NCBI GenBank assembly: GCA_965220895.1
Contig: OZ244850.1
Span: 1,860,001 to 1,924,000 of the forward strand
DNA from: WTFY01 sp965220895
Lineage (GTDB): Bacteria; Pseudomonadota; Gammaproteobacteria; UBA4575
Direction: 5' to 3'
Length of the DNA stretch: 64,000 bases
The translations under genes were made by a program, and so were the position numbers. The notes beneath the pieces are model-generated. The model saw nothing but the letters and a program-made list of their open reading frames with translations, was not told the origin of the DNA and did no database searches. Shown here piece after piece: positions 51,094-60,544 of this stretch. Within the stretch, counting starts at the first letter, position 1. Each line of letters opens with the position of its first letter.

Positions 51094-51810
51094 ATGCAGA
51101 GTGACCTGTTTGTATGGCACCGCAGTATCGGGCTGGTGGCTGCGCTGTTTATCTTTTTCCTGGTGGTGACCGGCATCGTGATCCAGCACAGCGATGGCCT
51201 GAATCTGCCGAGCAAGTACCTGTCGAATACCTGGCTGCTTCGGTATTACGGCATCAAACCGAACCCCATCACCAGCTTCAACGTCGGCGAGCAGGTGATC
51301 TCGCATGCCGGCGAGACCCTTTACCTGTCTGGAAAGCCGATACCCGTCAAGGCCGGGGAGATGCATGGCGCGGTCACTCTCCACGATGTCATTGTCATTG
51401 CCACCTCCGACACGGTTCTTGTCTGTGATTCCACCGGTCAGGTGATCGATGAAATCACGGTACAGGATGGTTTGTATGAGTTTCCGCTGGGGATTGCCTT
51501 GACTGCACATGACACAGTGGTGATTCGCGGCACGAATGCTCATTGGGAAGCCGGCAACGGCTTTACAGTTTGGCAGGAAGTTCGCCGGGACGATCCAGCA
51601 TGGGTGACCCCGTCTGTGACACCCCCCGATCTCAAAGACTTGATCGAAGCCCAGGACATGAGTTCACAAATCAGCTGGGAGCGTTTCCTGCTGGACCTGC
51701 ACAGCGGGCGGGTTTTCGGCAAGTACGGGGTGTACGTAATTGATGCGGCAGGTATCTTGATACTGGTGCTTTCGATTACGGGAATCGTTCTATGGGTCAC
51801 CCGGCGCTGA
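51094..51810 (+). CDS. PepSY-associated transmembrane protein
   Basis: A 238-residue protein starting 15 bp after the FMN-bind gene. Its two membrane helices lie near the ends: FVWHRSIGLVAALFIFFLVV, TGIVIQHS (about 6-30) and VIDAAGILILVLSITGIVLW (about 214-235). A periplasmic loop joins them. LLDLHSGRVFGKYG before the second helix and WHR before the first are typical of PepSY_TM proteins, where His residues may bind haem. It likely passes electrons across the membrane to the flavinylated partner. Confidence 0.8.
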   Translation: MQSDLFVWHRSIGLVAALFIFFLVVTGIVIQHSDGLNLPSKYLSNTWLLRYYGIKPNPITSFNVGEQVISHAGETLYLSGKPIPVKAGEMHGAVTLHDVIVIATSDTVLVCDSTGQVIDEITVQDGLYEFPLGIALTAHDTVVIRGTNAHWEAGNGFTVWQEVRRDDPAWVTPSVTPPDLKDLIEAQDMSSQISWERFLLDLHSGRVFGKYGVYVIDAAGILILVLSITGIVLWVTRR

Positions 51811-51870
51811 GCTGACCGATTTGATAGTGGCAGGGCAGCAGTCCCGGGATTTCAGCCGGCACGATTGCGT

Positions 51871-52836
51871 TCAGGGCCCGGCCTCGAAGCGCTCCGAATA
51901 GTGGAGCTTTCCCTCGCGGTCGATGATGACCGCCTCTGCTGCATCCAGGCCATTGATCAGCATCAGGCCCTTTTCGACACCCAGTACAAACACGCTGGTG
52001 GAAAGCGCATCGGTCATGATCGCATCAGGGCCAAGGACCGAGACGCTGGTCACCTCCCGGGCCGAGGCACCGGTGAGTGGATCGAGAATGTGATGGTACA
52101 GCGTGCCGTCTTTTGAAAAGGATCGCTCATAGTCCCCGGAAGTGGACAGGGCCTGGTCCTGGAGGGACAAGGTCATGGCAATGTACCCCGGTTCTCGAGG
52201 GTCGCGGATTCCGATCCTCCATGGACGGTCCAAACGGTTGCCCAGCATTCGCATGTCCCCGCCTGCAGTGACCTGGGCATGCCGGATCCCAAGCTCCGTC
52301 AGGTCCTGAACGGCCCGGTCCACGGCGTGCCCCTTGGCAATTCCGCCGAGGTCGATTTTCATGCCGGGTTTCAAAAAGGAGACGGTCTGCATTTCTGGAT
52401 CCAGAACAATGTTTCTGTAATCGATGAGCGCCTTGGCCTGGCGGATTTTGTCGTCGTCGGGTTTGACCTGCTTTTGATAGTTGTACAAGTGTCCGACGCT
52501 TGCATAGGTGATGTCGAAAGCGCCTTTCGTCAATACGGACACATCCACTGATTTTCGGATCACTTCAAACAGTTCAGGACTGACGGAGACGGGTTTCTCG
52601 TGTGCAAATTGGTTGATTTCTGACAACTGGCTTTCTTCGATATAGGGGCTCATCAGGCGGTTCACCCGCTCCATGGTCTGCATCGCCTGGTCAATTCCCT
52701 GTCGGCGTATTCGAGCCTCCGGATGCCAAACCTCGACGCGGACAGTGGTTCCCATGGTGGTCGTTTCTTCGACCTCCCATTCCCCGAGTACCAGGCCGGT
52801 TGCACAGGACAGGCATATGAGAGTCAGCCACTTCAT
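51871..52836 (-). CDS. apbE: ApbE, FAD:protein FMN transferase
   Basis: A 321-residue protein with a signal peptide (MKWLTLICLSCATGLVLGEW). Family motifs: TTTMGTTVRVEVWHPEARI, GAFDITYASVGHLYNY, MKIDLGGIAKGHAVDRAVQD, QVTAGGDMRMLG, ALSTSGDYERSF and HHILDPLTGASAREVTSVSV, GPDAIMTDALSTSVFVLG. It transfers FMN from FAD to Thr/Ser in exported proteins. The convergent FMN-bind gene is the obvious substrate. Confidence 0.95.
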   Translation of the reverse strand: MKWLTLICLSCATGLVLGEWEVEETTTMGTTVRVEVWHPEARIRRQGIDQAMQTMERVNRLMSPYIEESQLSEINQFAHEKPVSVSPELFEVIRKSVDVSVLTKGAFDITYASVGHLYNYQKQVKPDDDKIRQAKALIDYRNIVLDPEMQTVSFLKPGMKIDLGGIAKGHAVDRAVQDLTELGIRHAQVTAGGDMRMLGNRLDRPWRIGIRDPREPGYIAMTLSLQDQALSTSGDYERSFSKDGTLYHHILDPLTGASAREVTSVSVLGPDAIMTDALSTSVFVLGVEKGLMLINGLDAAEAVIIDREGKLHYSERFEAGP

Positions 52837-53006
52837 CCGATTACGAAATCCCTTGAAAAAATGATGAAAGGCCCCATCTTATAATTGAGTGCTGCGGGTT
52901 GCCGGGCCTTGAAAATCTGGCAGGTGTGCAGCATTCCATGTATTGATGGATTTTGAATGCATGCACCATTTTACAAACTGGACATGTTTACAGGGAGGGT
53001 AGCGAA

Positions 53007-54362
53007 ATGGAAATCAAGAAAGTCATCATACTACTGGTATTTTTGCTAATCCCGGCCTTGTCCCAGGCCACCAATGGCTATTTCTCGCATGGCTCAGGAC
53101 TCAAGAACCGTGCCCTGGCAGGGGCCGGTGTCGCCTTTCCGCAAGATGCGATGGCGGGTGCCACCAACCCGGCCGGCATGGCCTTTGTCGGTAATCGCTA
53201 CGATATAGGCGCGGTGCTGTTCAAGCCCGATCGCGGGTACTCACCCAGCGCCAGCCTGGCCAATGGCAGCGGTGGTGCATTCACCATGGGAGCAGGATCC
53301 GAGACGAGCCGCAACCGCGGTTTCATCATCCCGAGTTTCGGGCTCAACTACATGCTGAGTGAACAGGATGCCGTGGGATTTTCCGTGTACGGCAACGGCG
53401 GCATGAACACCTCCTACAAATCGGGCAGTGCCTCATTTGATCCGTTCGGGATGCGGGGTCAAGGCGTTTCCTTTCCTGGTGCACTGGGCGCAGGGACTGC
53501 GGGTGTGGATCTGATGCAGGTGTTCTTCAATCTTTCGTACGCGCGTCAATTCTCGGACCGATTCTCGGTCGGGGTCAGCCCGTTGCTGACGATGCAGACG
53601 TTTCGAAGTAACGGCCTGGATGCATTTGCGCCCTTTACGAAAACCTTCGTGTCAAGCCAGGGGACCCGGATGCCGAATCACCTGACCCAAAATGGTACCG
53701 ACCGTGCCTACGGCTGGGGCCTGCAGGTGGGCATGCTGGCCAGGGATATCGCCGATGCAGCGGACCTGGGCATCTCGTATCGCACGAAGATCGACATGGA
53801 ACGATGGGAGGACTACGCGGACCTGTTTGCAGAAGACGGCACCTTTGACATTCCCTCCACCCTGTGGGCGGGCGTGGCCATCGAGGTCGCTGAAAACATG
53901 ACGCTTGTGGCGGATTATCAGCGTATCTGGTACGGGGACAGCGATGCGATCAGCAATGGGGTGCAGAACCTGTTTGACTGCCCGGCTCTGGGCGGACAGG
54001 ATCTTGAAAGCTGTCTCGGCGGTGATCGCGGGGCCGGGTTCGGATGGGATGATATGGATATCTTCAAGGTCGGGCTGCAGTGGCAGGCCAGACCCCGCAT
54101 CATCGGGCGGATCGGTTACAGTCATGCCAGCCAGCCCATCGGCCGCGACCAGGTACTGTTCAACCTCCTGGCCCCGGCCGTGGTTGAAGACCACATCACC
54201 CTGGGTGCAACAGTCACTACCCGGGTCGGTGATATCACGCTTGAGGCCATGCATACCTTTGGCAATTCCGTGAAGGGGCCCAATCCTTTTGACCCCACGC
54301 AGACGGTACGGCTCAGCATGGAGCAGTTTGAAATCGGAGCCGGCTGGTCCGTGAAATTCTGA
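53007..54362 (+). CDS. FadL/OmpP1-type outer-membrane transporter
   Basis: A 451-residue protein from ATG 53007 with GGGAGGG upstream. Signal peptide about 1-21, then ATNGYFSHGSGLKNRALAGA and GVAFPQDAMAGATNPAGMAF, the N-terminal hatch pattern of FadL proteins, which take up long-chain fatty acids or hydrophobic compounds. The barrel ends EQFEIGAGWSVKF with terminal Phe. Two Cys in LFDCPALGGQDLESCLGG may form an external disulfide. Divergent from apbE (170-bp gap). Confidence 0.88.
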   Translation: MEIKKVIILLVFLLIPALSQATNGYFSHGSGLKNRALAGAGVAFPQDAMAGATNPAGMAFVGNRYDIGAVLFKPDRGYSPSASLANGSGGAFTMGAGSETSRNRGFIIPSFGLNYMLSEQDAVGFSVYGNGGMNTSYKSGSASFDPFGMRGQGVSFPGALGAGTAGVDLMQVFFNLSYARQFSDRFSVGVSPLLTMQTFRSNGLDAFAPFTKTFVSSQGTRMPNHLTQNGTDRAYGWGLQVGMLARDIADAADLGISYRTKIDMERWEDYADLFAEDGTFDIPSTLWAGVAIEVAENMTLVADYQRIWYGDSDAISNGVQNLFDCPALGGQDLESCLGGDRGAGFGWDDMDIFKVGLQWQARPRIIGRIGYSHASQPIGRDQVLFNLLAPAVVEDHITLGATVTTRVGDITLEAMHTFGNSVKGPNPFDPTQTVRLSMEQFEIGAGWSVKF

Positions 54363-54653
54363 TATGGGCTTTCGCTTGTGCGATAGCCAAGCCTGACAAC
54401 ACCGTATCCTGAATCCGGACCCATGATTGAATCGGGTGTGTGCTGCGCAGTCCCGTGCTCTGAAGGGCGCTTTGCACGTATAATGCACTGTAAAGAAGAT
54501 GACTTTTGGGAATCACTTCAGTGCACCTGTTCTTTTCGGAGAGGTTCGATGAAGGACGTCAAGCGACAGGTGTCTGCAAGTTTTTTTGGGGGCAGACGAA
54601 ATTTGGGAGGCACACAGTGATCCGTCCCGCATCACAACAGGGGCGATCCTGAT

Positions 54654-54930
54654 GGTTCAGGCACAGGGCAGGCATTACCCAACGCGAGTCAGATCCAGGC
54701 AAACCTTGCCGGCACTTCATCTACTGCGGATGCTGAGCTGGACGACACCCTGTTTGGGTACCAGCTGTTGTTCGGGGTCGATTACGCACTGACCGACGCC
54801 ATGGCGCTTGGAGTCAAGGGACGCTGGGTGGACTTCGAATCCCTCAAGGACAGTGGTATGGGATCCGTTGCGTGGCCATCCGCCGTATCTGCGTACCCCG
54901 GCACAGGCCGGACAGGGGGGAGGTCGCGAC
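54654..54930 (+). pseudogene. Outer-membrane barrel protein remnant
   Basis: A frame without a start reads ALPNASQIQANLAGTSS, TLFGYQLLFGVDYALTDAMA, LGVKGRWVDFESLKDSGM, typical barrel strands. It then shifts frame into WDPLRGHPPYLRTPAQAG. The N-terminal bulk and signal peptide are missing and the 3' end dissolves before the convergent transglutaminase gene. The whole 54363-54944 gap holds nothing else. Confidence 0.6.
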
Positions 54931-54944
54931 CCGACAATACTACG

Positions 54945-55910
54945 CTACTGCTCGAGGCTGGCCTGGGGCGGATGGGATGCCGTCAGGACCTGTGACAGGT
55001 TCGCAGGCTCGGCATGGGGTCTGGTTTCGGATACGGGTTCATCCGCGTTCGTTACGGTGACACACACTTCAAGCCTAGAGTGCCCGCCACTGAAATAGGT
55101 CCCTTGCGTCGGGGCAGCATCGGCGTAGTCGCGGCCGATGGCTATGCGGATGTGGCGGTGATCTGCCGGCGTGTTGTTGGTGGGGTCTATGCCTACCCAG
55201 CCGGGGCCTGGAATCCAGAACTCCGCCCAGGCGTGGCTCGCACCGGACGGCGTCTGTTCATTACCGGTCCCCTCCAGGTGCAGGTAGCCGGACACGTACC
55301 GGCTTGGAATTCCCCAGGAGCGCCCGATGGCAATCAGTACATGCGTGTAGTCCTGGCAGACGCCATGGCGGGTTTCCAGGATGTGTTCGATGGTGGAATC
55401 CACGTGGGTGCTCCCGGGCGTGTAACTGAAGGCCCCGTACAGTTTCGATGCGGCTTGCAGCAGGGATGAGAGCGGAGTACCGCCTGGCTCGATTCCCTGC
55501 GCTTCGATAAATGCCTCGAGAGGCTTGCAAGTGTAGACAAAGCGGCTCGAATTCAGAAACGCCCAGTAGCGCACGCGATCCGTGCTCTCTGCCAAGGCCT
55601 CCCAGCCCCACGTGCCGGAGTCGTCGGGCAACTGCGGGTCCGGGGCGGGGGCGACACGGGCCCGGGCGTGCAACACGGTCTGCCGGTGCATGCGGTGGAT
55701 GTTGATCAGGTGGCAGCGGTTGCCGAAGGCATCTGTACAGGGGACAGGTATGGTCAGCGGATCGACATGCAGGCCAAACTCCAGCACCTGCTGGCCCGCA
55801 TCCTCCCTCGGATGCAGCCTCAAGAGCATGACACTACCGTGGGCCACAGTTTCGTAATGGAAATGGCAACGGTGCTCGATCCGGTACTGGCAGGGTTCGG
55901 GTGATTTCAT
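54945..55910 (-). CDS. Transglutaminase-like cysteine protease-fold protein
   Basis: A 321-residue protein from ATG 55910, overlapping the alpha-E stop (ATGA). N-terminal bacterial transglutaminase-like domain (YRIEHRCHFHYETVAHGSVM, LLRLHPREDAGQQVLEF), then the core with Cys185 (TRHGVCQDYTHVLIAIGRSW), His226 (SGASHAWAEFW) and Asp242 (WVGIDPTNN), a complete Cys-His-Asp triad. It is the third gene of an ATP-grasp/alpha-E/transglutaminase set, proposed to make or cut a peptide tag; the biochemical role is unresolved. Confidence 0.9.
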   Translation of the reverse strand: MKSPEPCQYRIEHRCHFHYETVAHGSVMLLRLHPREDAGQQVLEFGLHVDPLTIPVPCTDAFGNRCHLINIHRMHRQTVLHARARVAPAPDPQLPDDSGTWGWEALAESTDRVRYWAFLNSSRFVYTCKPLEAFIEAQGIEPGGTPLSSLLQAASKLYGAFSYTPGSTHVDSTIEHILETRHGVCQDYTHVLIAIGRSWGIPSRYVSGYLHLEGTGNEQTPSGASHAWAEFWIPGPGWVGIDPTNNTPADHRHIRIAIGRDYADAAPTQGTYFSGGHSRLEVCVTVTNADEPVSETRPHAEPANLSQVLTASHPPQASLEQ

Positions 55911-56884
55911 GCGCCGGGTGTATCCTCGATCTCGTACTTGAAATAGGTGGTCTCGATATTCTCGTGCACCTTGCGGCTGGTACCGCGCAGTTCTTGCAAC
56001 ACCGTTCGGGTCGCATCGGTATCGTTGAGATTGTGCCTCGGCCAGTCGAAGTCGATGTACGCGGCCATGTGTCCTGCCAGGCGGCGTGCTTCCCGGGCCG
56101 GGCGCTTTTCCGAGACGCGTTCCAGGGCCACGACGATGCGTGCCAGCGCGTACCGGATCGAGCGGGAAAGGCGCAGGTCGCTGACCAGGAAGTTGATCAC
56201 ATTGACCGGTTGGTACTCCAGCGAATAGCGGCGGCTGAACGTGCTCCGGGCTTCGCAGACCTGCAGCAGCGAGAGCCATTCGGATTCGATGTGGGCCTCG
56301 TCCAGGGGAAACACGGTGATCTGGGCCTCGATCAGTGCAGCCAGAAGCTGCACCCGCTCGACAAAGCGCCCGAGCTGAATGAAGTGCCAGCCATCATCGC
56401 GGTACACCGTGCTGTCGACGATCCCCGAGAATGTCCGGATCGTGTCCTCGGCATGCAGGTAGAAGTCGCCCGGGCGATCATCCCAGATGTTGGCGATGCC
56501 GACCTTGGACAGCTTCAGGTAGGCCACATTCAGGCAGTACCACATGTCCTTGCTGATCACGTTCCTGACCTGGCGGGCATTTTCGCGCGCCGTGGCGATG
56601 CAGTTGAGGATGGAGTCCGGGTTGCTGAACTCGAAGGTCAGGTCGTCGGCCAGCGTGTAGGAGTCGGCCAGCATGAAATTCTCATCATCGAGGTTCGACT
56701 CCAGGCTGCCGCCCACCGGTTCGCAGTCGAGACTGGCGTACAGGCGTCGCCAGGTCTGGTCGATTTCCTCCACCGGACGGTCTTCCAGGGTCTGCAGTTG
56801 ATCGGCCAGCAGGCGACAGCCGTGCTGTGCCCTTTCGAGGTAACGGCTGATCCAGTACAGCCCCTGTGCATTGCGTGACAGCAT
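55907..56884 (-). CDS. Alpha-E domain protein
   Basis: A 325-residue all-helical protein beginning MLSRNAQGLYWISRYLERAQ, the alpha-E family signature. DDGWHFIQLGRFVERVQLLA and NVINFLVSDLRLSRSIRYAL are further conserved helices. It lies 4 bp after the ATP-grasp gene and overlaps the transglutaminase gene. Function not known beyond the conserved neighbourhood. Confidence 0.92.
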   Translation of the reverse strand: MLSRNAQGLYWISRYLERAQHGCRLLADQLQTLEDRPVEEIDQTWRRLYASLDCEPVGGSLESNLDDENFMLADSYTLADDLTFEFSNPDSILNCIATARENARQVRNVISKDMWYCLNVAYLKLSKVGIANIWDDRPGDFYLHAEDTIRTFSGIVDSTVYRDDGWHFIQLGRFVERVQLLAALIEAQITVFPLDEAHIESEWLSLLQVCEARSTFSRRYSLEYQPVNVINFLVSDLRLSRSIRYALARIVVALERVSEKRPAREARRLAGHMAAYIDFDWPRHNLNDTDATRTVLQELRGTSRKVHENIETTYFKYEIEDTPGA

Positions 56885-56888
56885 GGCG

Positions 56889-58352
56889 TTACGGGGGCAA
56901 TACCCAGAGGTCCTTGCCGCCTCCTCCCTGGCTCGAGTTGACGATCAAGGAGCCGGGGCGCAGCGCCACCCTGCAAAACGCACCCGGAACCAGCCGTGTT
57001 TCCTGGCCGCACAGTACGAACGGGCGAAGGTCCACGTGGCGGGGGGCGGCGCCTTCATCGGTCAGGCAGGGTGCACAGGAAAGGTTGAGGGCAGGCTGCG
57101 AGACATAGTTGGCCGGGTTTTTGCGAATCTCGGCGGCGTAGGCCGCCCGCTCGTTTGCACTTGCCTGCGGCCCCACCAGCATGCCGTAGCCACCGGAGCC
57201 GCCGACCACCTTGACAATCAGTTGCTCCAGGTTGTCGAGCGTATACTCCAGGCCTTCGGGCTCGCGGCAAAGATGGGTCTCCACGTTGGCCAGCAGGGGT
57301 TCTTCATTGAGATAGTACCGGATAATGTCCGGGACATATGCATACAGGCTTTTGTCATCGGCCACCCCGGTCCCCGGGGCATTGGCAATGGCGACGTTTC
57401 CCATGCGATAGGCATAGAACAGGCCCGGCGTGCCAAGCCGGGAGTCCTGCCTGAAGGCCAGCGGGTCGATATAGTCATCGTCGATCCTGCGGTAGATGAC
57501 GTCTACACGCCGTAACCCTTCGGTCGTTCGCATGTAGACAAACCCGTTGTGGACCAGCAGGTCCTTGCCCTGTACCAGCTCCACCCCCATCTCGCGTGCC
57601 AGGAACATGTGTTCGTAGTAGGCGGAGTTGTAGACGCCCGGTGTGAGGAGGACGATGCAGGGATCGGCGACCCCGGCGGGAGCAAACTCGGCCAGGGTTT
57701 TTCGCAGCAGCTTGCCGTACTGCTCGATGCCACAGACCCTGTGCCGTCGAAACAGGTTGCGCATGCTGGTCTTCAGGGCACGACGGTTGGCCAGCATGTA
57801 CGAGACCCCGGAAGGCACGCGCAGGTTGTCTTCCAGGACCATGAAACCGTCATGGGTGCGAACGAGATCGGTGCCGCAAAGAAAGACGTGGATGCCCAGG
57901 GGTACCTGCACCCCGCGCATCTGGGTACGGTACTGCGGGCAGCCGTAGACGAGGTCCGCGGGCACGATGCCATCGCCAAGGACTTGTGCAGGCTCCTGCG
58001 CATAGATGTCCGCAAGAAACAGGTTCAGTGCACGCAGTCTTTGGTGCAGTCCATGCTCGATCAGTTGCCACTCGCCGGCATCCAGCACCCTGGGAAGCAG
58101 GTCGATCGGGATGATGCGTTCTTGCGCACTTTCGTCCCCGTATACGGAAAAGGTAATGCCCTCGTGCAGAAACGACTGTTCCGTTCTTTCCTGCAGGGCC
58201 GCGATGTCGGCACCGGACATGGCGCCAAGATGCTCCCAGAGTGCCTTGCAATGTTCGCGCGGCACGCCAGGGGCTGAAAACATCTCGTCATAAAAGGCGG
58301 GATTGACCTCATAGCCGGAAAAAAGTGAGGCGGATTTCACCGGGTTATACAC
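56889..58352 (-). CDS. Circularly permuted type 2 ATP-grasp protein
   Basis: A 487-residue protein starting at GTG 58352. It shows the permuted ATP-grasp pattern: AQERIIPIDLLPRVLDAGEW, VPLGIHVFLCGTDLVRTHDG, FMVLEDNLRVPSGVSYMLAN, RRIDDDYIDPLAFRQDSRLG, NVAIANAPGTGVADDKSLYA, IVKVVGGSGGYGMLVGP. Expected to activate a carboxylate with ATP for peptide bond formation. First gene of the three-gene operon. Confidence 0.92.
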   Translation of the reverse strand: MYNPVKSASLFSGYEVNPAFYDEMFSAPGVPREHCKALWEHLGAMSGADIAALQERTEQSFLHEGITFSVYGDESAQERIIPIDLLPRVLDAGEWQLIEHGLHQRLRALNLFLADIYAQEPAQVLGDGIVPADLVYGCPQYRTQMRGVQVPLGIHVFLCGTDLVRTHDGFMVLEDNLRVPSGVSYMLANRRALKTSMRNLFRRHRVCGIEQYGKLLRKTLAEFAPAGVADPCIVLLTPGVYNSAYYEHMFLAREMGVELVQGKDLLVHNGFVYMRTTEGLRRVDVIYRRIDDDYIDPLAFRQDSRLGTPGLFYAYRMGNVAIANAPGTGVADDKSLYAYVPDIIRYYLNEEPLLANVETHLCREPEGLEYTLDNLEQLIVKVVGGSGGYGMLVGPQASANERAAYAAEIRKNPANYVSQPALNLSCAPCLTDEGAAPRHVDLRPFVLCGQETRLVPGAFCRVALRPGSLIVNSSQGGGGKDLWVLPP

Positions 58353-58377
58353 CTGGGAGGTTTTTCTCTGTCAGGCT

Positions 58378-58400
58378 ATTATAATTTATCGTGAAAACAG
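58378..58400 (-). promoter_or_regulatory. Candidate sigma-70 promoter for the ATP-grasp operon
   Basis: On the minus strand a consensus TATAAT (58383-58378) lies 26 bp before the GTG start; a weak -35, TCGACC, is 18 bp further upstream. The spacing is acceptable, the -35 poor. The short leader has only GAGAAAAA as a possible ribosome site. Confidence 0.35.
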
Positions 58401-58581
58401 GGGTCGAAAAACATGCCCTTTTGCCCCGCACCCGAACCCACCTTGAAGCCCTGCCACAGCGGAATCAGTCATGATGCGGCCAAGCGGGTATACTTGCACC
58501 TGTATGGGTATTCCGTAACGGCCTGGTAGATACACACATTACAGTTCATTTGGCCCGTCATACACAGCTGGATACAAATTG

Positions 58582-59829
58582 ATGCTCCAACCCCTCGAGC
58601 TTTTTATAGGTTCACGCTACTTGCGTGCAAAAAGGCGAAATCACTTCATTTCATTCATCTCGCTGATTTCCGTGCTCGGGATCGCGCTCAGCATCATCGT
58701 GCTGATCACCGTGCTGTCGGTCATGAACGGCTTCCAGCATGAGGTCAAGCACCGGATTCTGGGAATGACCTCGCATGCGACCGCCATGGAGATGACCGGG
58801 GTCTTGCGGGACTGGCAGGGGTTGCAGGACAAACTCAGGGACAATGACGAGATCAAGGGTACCGCGCCCTATGTCCAGGCGCAGGGCATGATCGTCAGCG
58901 GCAGGCGCCTGACCGGGGCCATGCTCAACGGGGTGGACCCTGCACTTGAAGGGAACGTCTCCCGGATTGGAGACCTGGTGCTCGACGGTGACCTCGGTGT
59001 CCTGCATGCCGGTGAATACGGCATCTTGCTGGGCAAGGACCTGGCCGGCTATTTGCGCGTGGCAACGGGCGACAAGGTCTCCGTGCTGACTCCGGAGGCG
59101 AATGTCACCCCGGCAGGCATCGTGCCGCGGCTCAGGCGTTTTACCGTGGTGGGCATCTATTCCGTGGGGGTGCCGCAGTACGATCGCAACACGGCGGTCA
59201 TGCACATCGAGGATGCCAGGCGCCTGTTTCGCCTGGGCGATGCCGTATCCGGACTGCGTCTCAGGTTCGAGGACCTGTTCAATGCGCCCCCGATCACCCA
59301 GGGGCTGCGTACCCAGCTGGGCGAGGACTACTGGGTCACCGACTGGACCCAGCATAACAGCCAGTTTTTCCGTGCCCTCAGGATCGAGAAGATCATGATG
59401 GCCATCATCCTGTCCCTGCTGGTGCTGATCGCCGCATTCAATATCGTCTCTGCGCTGGTCATGGTGGTCACCGAGAAGCAAAGCGATATCGCCATCCTGC
59501 GCACCCTAGGCGTCACGCCGAAAGGAATCATGAGCATATTCGTCATCCAGGGAACGGTGATCGGCCTCGTCGGGACTGTCTTAGGGGCCATCTTCGGCCT
59601 CTTGCTAGCCGCCAACCTGGAAACCATTATCGGCAGGATCGAAGCCTATTTCGGGATGAGGTTTTTGTCCGACAACATTTACCCGATCAATGACCTGCCT
59701 TCGAAAATCGACACGGTAGACGTGGCCCTCGTGTGCACGCTGGCCTTCGTGCTCACCGTGCTGGCAACCCTGTACCCGGCATGGAAGGCTTCTCGCACCC
59801 AGCCCGCCGAGGCGTTGCGCTACGAGTAG
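58582..59829 (+). CDS. lolC: LolC/LolE-type lipoprotein-releasing permease
   Basis: A 415-residue inner-membrane protein from ATG 58582 (TTG 58579 precedes). FIGSRYLRAKRRNHFISFIS, then helix 1 with ISVLGIALSIIVLITVLSVM, NGFQHEVKHRILGM. A large periplasmic domain spans about 50-265. Three C-terminal helices include ALVMVVTEKQSDIAILRTLG and end YPAWKASRTQPAEALRYE. With LolD it extracts lipoproteins from the inner membrane for LolA. A single LolC/E gene suggests a homodimeric LolF-type transporter; whether LolC, LolE or LolF is the better name cannot be decided here. Confidence 0.93.
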   Translation: MLQPLELFIGSRYLRAKRRNHFISFISLISVLGIALSIIVLITVLSVMNGFQHEVKHRILGMTSHATAMEMTGVLRDWQGLQDKLRDNDEIKGTAPYVQAQGMIVSGRRLTGAMLNGVDPALEGNVSRIGDLVLDGDLGVLHAGEYGILLGKDLAGYLRVATGDKVSVLTPEANVTPAGIVPRLRRFTVVGIYSVGVPQYDRNTAVMHIEDARRLFRLGDAVSGLRLRFEDLFNAPPITQGLRTQLGEDYWVTDWTQHNSQFFRALRIEKIMMAIILSLLVLIAAFNIVSALVMVVTEKQSDIAILRTLGVTPKGIMSIFVIQGTVIGLVGTVLGAIFGLLLAANLETIIGRIEAYFGMRFLSDNIYPINDLPSKIDTVDVALVCTLAFVLTVLATLYPAWKASRTQPAEALRYE

Positions 59830-59834
59830 GCACC

Positions 59835-60530
59835 ATGGCTGAGGTTCTGCAATGCAATTCACTGGTGCGCACGTTCGCGAGCGGCCCGCTGCATGTACAG
59901 GTGCTCAAGGGGGTGGACCTCAGCGTGGAGGCGGGCAGCCGGCAGGCGATCATCGGGGTGTCCGGCAGCGGCAAGAGCACACTGATGCATCTGCTGGGAG
60001 GTCTGGATACCCCGGATTCCGGCACGGTACAGGTGTGCGGGCGGGACATGTCCAGCCTCTCGGATGCGGAGCGCGGGCAGTTGCGAAACCGTGCACTGGG
60101 CTTCATTTACCAGTTCCATCATCTGTTGCCGGAGTTCACCGCCCTGGAGAACGTCGCCATCCCGTTGCTGTGGCGACGCTGGCCGGTCTCCAGGGCGCTT
60201 GGCCAGGCGCAGGAATTCCTTGCCAAGGTGGGCATGTCCGGGCACATGAAGCACAAACCGGCGGAGCTCTCCGGTGGAGAGAGGCAGCGCGTTGCGATTG
60301 CCCGTGCCCTGGTGACCGAACCGCAGGTGGTGCTTGCCGATGAACCGACGGGAAATCTCGACCAGAAAAATGTCGAACAGGTGCAGGCCCTGATGTTCGA
60401 GATGTGCAGGGAACTGGGCATGGCGCTGGTTGTGGTGACGCATGATCCGGGCGTAGCACAGTCCATGGACGTGACCTACCAACTGACCGACGGGCGGCTG
60501 TCCGTGGCCGAAGCCGTCCATCATTCTTGA
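59835..60530 (+). CDS. lolD: LolD, lipoprotein-release ATPase
   Basis: A 231-residue ABC ATPase from ATG 59835, 5 bp after the permease gene. Walker A GVSGSGKST, Q-loop YQFHHLLPEFTALENVAIPL (typical LolD), signature LSGGERQRVAIARAL, Walker B VVLADEPTGNLD, H-loop VVVTHDPGVA. Drives the LolC/E release step. Confidence 0.96.
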   Translation: MAEVLQCNSLVRTFASGPLHVQVLKGVDLSVEAGSRQAIIGVSGSGKSTLMHLLGGLDTPDSGTVQVCGRDMSSLSDAERGQLRNRALGFIYQFHHLLPEFTALENVAIPLLWRRWPVSRALGQAQEFLAKVGMSGHMKHKPAELSGGERQRVAIARALVTEPQVVLADEPTGNLDQKNVEQVQALMFEMCRELGMALVVVTHDPGVAQSMDVTYQLTDGRLSVAEAVHHS

Positions 60531-60544
60531 ATACCCCGAAGGCC

